A DNA stretch of 64,000 bases, from positions 156,775 through 220,774 of the forward strand of contig NZ_ATUZ01000017.1 in NCBI RefSeq assembly GCF_000420465.1. Direction: 5' to 3'. The DNA is from Desulfovibrio desulfuricans DSM 642. GTDB lineage: Bacteria; Desulfobacterota; Desulfovibrionia; Desulfovibrionales; Desulfovibrionaceae. The translations under genes and the position numbers were made by a program. The notes beneath the pieces are model-generated. The model was not told the DNA's origin. It searched no databases and saw only the letters and a list, made by a program, of their open reading frames with translations. This document shows positions 60,674 through 64,000 of this stretch, piece after piece; the first letter of the stretch is position 1; each line of letters begins with the position of its first letter.

Positions 60674-60867
60674 GCGTTCAGCGGGGCTTTGCTTGTCTGT
60701 CTGGCACAGGTGCGAGTGCAGCAAAGGCTGATATTATGTTGTTGCAGATGTTCTGAGCCTGATGCGGGTAGCAGTATAACTGTACTTCGCGTATATAATG
60801 CACTTGCTATGATGTATAAAATCTATCTAATAAAAATCTAGAGAAAGTTTAGGGTTGTTTTGTTTGC
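60674..60867. other. about 190 bases between two terminators, no gene seen
   Basis: This AT-rich stretch between the fliQ terminator and the bidirectional terminator has a TATATAAT run (60795-60802) but no convincing -35 and no reading frame with a ribosome site. Confidence 0.45.
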
Positions 60868-60905
60868 AATAAAAAAGGAAGTGCCGCCGCACTTCCTTTT
60901 TTATT
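60868..60905. terminator. bidirectional intrinsic terminator
   Basis: A perfect hairpin GGAAGTGC-CGCC-GCACTTCC (60877-60896) is flanked by AATAAAAAA and TTTTTTATT. It most probably ends the minus-strand rRNA methyltransferase transcript about 90 bases after its stop. Confidence 0.85.
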
Positions 60906-60992
60906 GCTGTCAAGAGCTTGTCTGAACTGCGCAAAAAGAGCCAGTTGTGTTGGCGTGCTTTTTGCTTTGGGATTTGCTGAGCAGAAATTGCC

Positions 60993-61805
60993 CTACGATG
61001 CAGAATCTTTCGCCCTGTGTGCTGCGGCAAGGCCCAGCAGTACGGCACCGGCTTGCGCCACATTGAGCGAGTCAAAGGTGCGGGCAAGCGGAATACGCAG
61101 CATGTGCGCGCATCGTTTGGCAACGCCGGGCCGCAGGCCTTTGTCCTCATTGCCCAGAACCAGCACGGCAGGCAACTGCATGGGTTCATCAAAGGCATTG
61201 AGGCTTGATGGGCCATCACCGCCTGCGCCGTAAATGGTCAGGCCCGCTTCTTCGGCGCTGTCGAGGGCGTGCCCCAGATTGGTGACGCGGGTCACGGGCA
61301 GTTTTTCCAGTGCGCCTGCAGCGGCCCTGCGGGCTGCGGGGCCAAGGTAGGCGCTGTTGTGCTGGGGCAAAATGATGCCCGCGCCGCCCAGAGCATACAG
61401 GGTGCGGCAGATTGTGCCCACGTTGCCGGGGTCTTGCACCTGGTCAAGGGCAACAATGAGGGGCAGGGGGGCATCGGCAGCAGCAGCCAGCAGGTCGGCA
61501 AGTTCGGTAAAGCCGGTGGCGGCCAGACGGGCCACAACGCCCTGATGGGAAACACCGTCACGGCCTTGACGCCCCTGGGCAGTTTGACCGCCAGCGCCAC
61601 GGCACAGACGGTCAAGGGCCACCTGGTCTACCAGGCTGAAGCGCACGTTGTGCTGACGGCAGAGGTTCAGCACTTCTTGCGCATCGGGCCCACGCAGGCC
61701 TTTTTTGCAGAAGACGCAGTCGATGCGCTGGGGCTCGCTGGCAAGCAGTTCCAGCACTGGCTTGAGGCCCGGCAGCAGCGGGGCTTGTTCAGTTTCATTA
61801 TGCAT
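60993..61805 (-). CDS. rlmB: TrmH/SpoU-family 23S rRNA (guanosine-2'-O-)-methyltransferase, RlmB-like
   Basis: This 270-residue SPOUT methyltransferase has an N-terminal L30e-like substrate domain (GLKPVLELLASEPQRIDCVFCKKG). The three SpoU motifs are ALDQVQDPGNVGTICRT, AVLVLGNEDKGLRPGVAKRC and IPLARTFDSLNVAQAGAVLL. RlmB methylates G2251 of 23S rRNA; the match to RlmB rather than other SpoU members is by layout. GGAGG precedes ATG 61805. A Gln/Gly-rich insert (about residues 70-85) separates the two domains. Confidence 0.9.
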   Translation of the reverse strand: MHNETEQAPLLPGLKPVLELLASEPQRIDCVFCKKGLRGPDAQEVLNLCRQHNVRFSLVDQVALDRLCRGAGGQTAQGRQGRDGVSHQGVVARLAATGFTELADLLAAAADAPLPLIVALDQVQDPGNVGTICRTLYALGGAGIILPQHNSAYLGPAARRAAAGALEKLPVTRVTNLGHALDSAEEAGLTIYGAGGDGPSSLNAFDEPMQLPAVLVLGNEDKGLRPGVAKRCAHMLRIPLARTFDSLNVAQAGAVLLGLAAAHRAKDSAS

Positions 61806-62043
61806 ATGCGCCTCCGGGCTGGGTGCATTGGCCGCCGTGCGGCCTGAGTGATTGGAGATGATTGCGCGGGCAAGAACCCGCTAGAAATATTTATGCGGTA
61901 TGCTGCGCGGTTGCGCACGTGCGTGGGCTTTTGACTGTCCATGCCGTGGCATCGCGCACGGGGAAGGAACAGACAGCCCTTGGCGGCTGTGTACGCATCT
62001 TCCCGGCAGATGGCAAGCCGGGGCGGCAAAAGGGGAGGGAACA

Positions 62044-63774
62044 ATGGTTGCAGCATCGAACAGGAACGGATCGGCAATGGCAAGGCTGTGTTTTCTGGCT
62101 GTTGTCTGCTGTCTGCTGCTTGCCGGGGGCTGCGCCTCACGGCAAGGTAGCGATTCCGGAGGTGGACTGTCGATGTCTGTGCCGGAAGAAGACACTTCCC
62201 CGCCGCTGACTGCCAGTGAAACCGCCGCCCTCAATACTACAGGGCAGGTGGACAAAAACATCCCCGAAAGCGCTATGGCGGACGTAACGCGCCAGTACAA
62301 ATACTTTTTGCGCAAGGGCCGCCCCACCATGAGTGCATCATCAAAAAGGGCGGAGCAGTTCCTTGCCTATGCCAAGCGCGTGTTCCGCTCGCGGGGCATG
62401 CCGGAAGACCTGGCCTACCTTGCCATTGTGGAAAGCGGTTACCGCTGTGAGGTGCGCTCGCCTGCCGGAGCCGCCGGAGCATGGCAGTTTATGCCCTATA
62501 CCGGGCAAAAGTATGGCCTGAATCAGGATTGGTGGACGGACGAGAGGCTTGATCCTTTCAAATCCACCGAGGCTGCGGCAGACTATCTGCAAAAACTCTA
62601 TGGCGACTTTGGCGACTGGCCCACGGCCATCGCGGCCTATAACGCCGGAGAAGGCAAGATTGGCCGCGCCAAGCAGGGCACGGGCGGGCGTGACTTTTTT
62701 GAAATCAAGTCGCGCAACCATATGCTGGATGACAAGGCGCAGCTGCGCGATGAAACCAAGCAGTATGTGCCGCGCTATCTGGCTGTGACCAAGATCATGC
62801 GCAATCTTCCCCAGCTTGGCTTTGATCCCATCCATCCCGACAACGCACCAGGCGTGCTGCGCCTTACCGCAAAGCCCGGTACGGATCTGGCGGGCGTGGC
62901 CCGTGCCTGCCGCATGGATATGGACGAATTTTCGGCATTCAACAGGCACCACAAGCGTCCCATGACCGACACCAGCCGCACTACATATATATATGTACCG
63001 GCAAGCCGCGAACGTGCGGCGCAGGCCTTTCTGTCTTCATCCCAGTGCGCTCCCTATGCGGGCTGGGCCCCAAGCACGGTGGCCTCCAGCGCTGATTCAT
63101 GGGACAAAATCAGCCGGCGTTGCGGTGTGCCCGTGGCTTCGCTGCGGGCGGCAAATCCGGGCAATCCCTATTTGAAAGCTGGCGAAACGGTGCTGGTTCC
63201 GCGCTCGGTGAACATGTCTGCCCAGGCCGTGGCGGCTCTGGATGCTAAACCGGCCAAGGGACAGGTCAAGGCGGGCAAGCCCGGCAACGCGGCTGCCAGC
63301 CGGGAACCGCAGGAATCCTCTGCACGGGTGGTTGCCGCCAATGATGGGCCAAAGCACACCCTGCGGGCGGACGAAACTCTCAGTTCTGTGGCCCGCAAAT
63401 ATGGTGTGAGCGTGCAGGATATCCAGCAGTGCAACGGTATTTCTGATCCGCACAAGGTGCATGCTGGCGCTGTGCTGCGCATCCCTGCGCAGGGCGGAAG
63501 CCAAAGCAGTGGGGGGCAGAGTCGTGGTCAGGCTGTGGCCGCGGTTGGGCGGCCTGTGGCTGCCGGGCCTGATGGGCGTCTCGGCAAGGATCGAGACAAG
63601 GACAAGCCAGCCAAAGCAGCCAAAACCAGCAAAACCACCTATACTGTGCAGGCCAATGATACCTTGTGGAAGATCGCCCGCACCTACAATGTGAGCGTGG
63701 ATGATCTGAAGCGCTGGAACAGCGTGGACGAAAAGAACCTTCGCACAGGAGTGCGGCTGGTCGTGGAGCAATAA
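62044..63774 (+). CDS. mltD: membrane-bound lytic murein transglycosylase D with LysM repeats
   Basis: MltD cleaves peptidoglycan glycan strands. The 576-residue lipoprotein has a lipobox LAGGC (Cys near residue 30) and an SLT domain (about residues 105-240) with the catalytic Glu in AIVESGYRCEV, followed by AGAAGAWQFMPYTGQKYGL and TAIAAYNAGEGKI. Three LysM-type repeats follow (from SWDKISRRCGVPVASL, HTLRADETLSSVARKYGVS and YTVQANDTLWKIARTYNVS). GGAGGG precedes ATG 62044; the longer upstream frame lacks a signal peptide. Confidence 0.94.
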   Translation: MVAASNRNGSAMARLCFLAVVCCLLLAGGCASRQGSDSGGGLSMSVPEEDTSPPLTASETAALNTTGQVDKNIPESAMADVTRQYKYFLRKGRPTMSASSKRAEQFLAYAKRVFRSRGMPEDLAYLAIVESGYRCEVRSPAGAAGAWQFMPYTGQKYGLNQDWWTDERLDPFKSTEAAADYLQKLYGDFGDWPTAIAAYNAGEGKIGRAKQGTGGRDFFEIKSRNHMLDDKAQLRDETKQYVPRYLAVTKIMRNLPQLGFDPIHPDNAPGVLRLTAKPGTDLAGVARACRMDMDEFSAFNRHHKRPMTDTSRTTYIYVPASRERAAQAFLSSSQCAPYAGWAPSTVASSADSWDKISRRCGVPVASLRAANPGNPYLKAGETVLVPRSVNMSAQAVAALDAKPAKGQVKAGKPGNAAASREPQESSARVVAANDGPKHTLRADETLSSVARKYGVSVQDIQQCNGISDPHKVHAGAVLRIPAQGGSQSSGGQSRGQAVAAVGRPVAAGPDGRLGKDRDKDKPAKAAKTSKTTYTVQANDTLWKIARTYNVSVDDLKRWNSVDEKNLRTGVRLVVEQ

Positions 63775-63846
63775 GCTGAAATCCTTGCTGCTGGCCCGTT
63801 TGCGCAGATATGGATGAATTGTTTTGTAAGAATTTGCATTTGTTGC

Positions 63847-63875
63847 TTGACTTGCGGGGGCCTTTAAGGCAATTT
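63847..63875 (+). promoter_or_regulatory. first of two outward-facing sigma-70-type promoters
   Basis: TTGACT (63847-63852) is followed, 17 bases on, by CAATTT (63870-63875). The -10 match is weak. A C-rich/G-rich inverted repeat TTTCCCC/GGGGAAA follows (63873-63898). Confidence 0.35.
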
Positions 63876-63949
63876 CCCCCTTCGCGACAAGGGGAAACGG
63901 TTCACGGAAACGCAAGCGAAAAGAACTTTCGCGGAAACGAAAAAAACGG

Positions 63950-63978
63950 TTGACTCCTGAAGCGAAGGGGAGCATAAA
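63950..63978 (+). promoter_or_regulatory. second outward-facing sigma-70 promoter
   Basis: TTGACT (63950-63955), a 17-base spacer and CATAAA (63973-63978) lie in a GGAGC-ATAAAC-GCTCC inverted repeat. The upstream 60 bases contain repeated CGGAAACG and AAACGGTT words. The gene served lies beyond the window. Confidence 0.55.
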
Positions 63979-64000
63979 CGCTCCTCGCGATTGAAGAAAA

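Noticed and set aside
1..64000. CRISPR arrays, insertion sequences or prophage
   Set aside because: No regularly spaced repeats, transposase, integrase or phage structural genes were recognised anywhere in the window.

Overview
The window looks like a chromosomal segment of a mesophilic, high-GC Desulfovibrio, close to the Desulfovibrio desulfuricans group. Three things point there: a monomeric periplasmic nitrate reductase operon in the order napC-napM-napA-napD-napG-napH (the arrangement known from D. desulfuricans), a tetraheme type I cytochrome c3 with the C-x2-CH / C-x4-CH heme pattern, and a siroheme decarboxylase (alternative heme pathway) gene beside hemL. Most of the window is ordinary core genome. 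No prophage, insertion sequence or CRISPR array was seen.

Layout. 1-6161: 3' end of tamB, a MOSC protein, a small membrane protein, a GNAT acetyltransferase and a UV-damage endonuclease. 6278-11682: nap control region and operon. 12021-13157: a compositionally different Mrr-type nuclease beside tRNA-Leu(UAA). 13189-19545: pgpA, infA, lgt, moaC, a membrane hydrolase, a lipoprotein, psd and pssA. 19661-25460: leuA-leuC-leuD-leuB, then an HdrB-like cysteine-rich protein. 25515-27371: EamA transporter and rlpA, the latter with a structured leader. 27806-33946: purL, polyprenyl diphosphate synthase, mqnB and menG (menaquinone by the futalosine route). 34406-36904: an 832-residue protein with repeated acidic/Leu-Leu motifs. 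37196-41566: cytochrome c3 and the leftward tetrapyrrole operon ahb-hemL-cbiG-cobJ. 41721-47153: a SLOG-like protein and an acetate-uptake module (DUF294/CBS protein, DEDDh exonuclease, DUF485 protein, ActP). 47154-48190: a gene-free stretch with an AT-rich half. 48191-52830: RRM protein, the rpsF-rpsR-rplI-dnaB operon and alr. 53111-55245: tgt and a queuosine-precursor transporter. 55708-60585: era, yggS and fliL-fliN-fliO-fliP-fliQ. 60993-63774: an RlmB-like rRNA methyltransferase and mltD. The last 200 bases hold outward-facing promoters.

How the genes work together. NapC, NapM, NapG and NapH feed quinol electrons to NapA. The menaquinone genes supply the quinol, and the Ahb/HemL genes supply heme for the nap and c3 cytochromes. 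Two sequences match the sigma-54 -24/-12 consensus, one before napC and one before fliL. The nap one is flanked by a 40-base near-perfect palindrome upstream and a CRP/FNR-type (HcpR-like) site over the predicted transcription start, which suggests activator-dependent control of nitrate respiration. The points most worth a second look are this nap control region, the repeat protein at 34406-36904, the structured leader of rlpA and the AT-rich island at 47220-47560. All calls come from reading the sequence; no searches were run.
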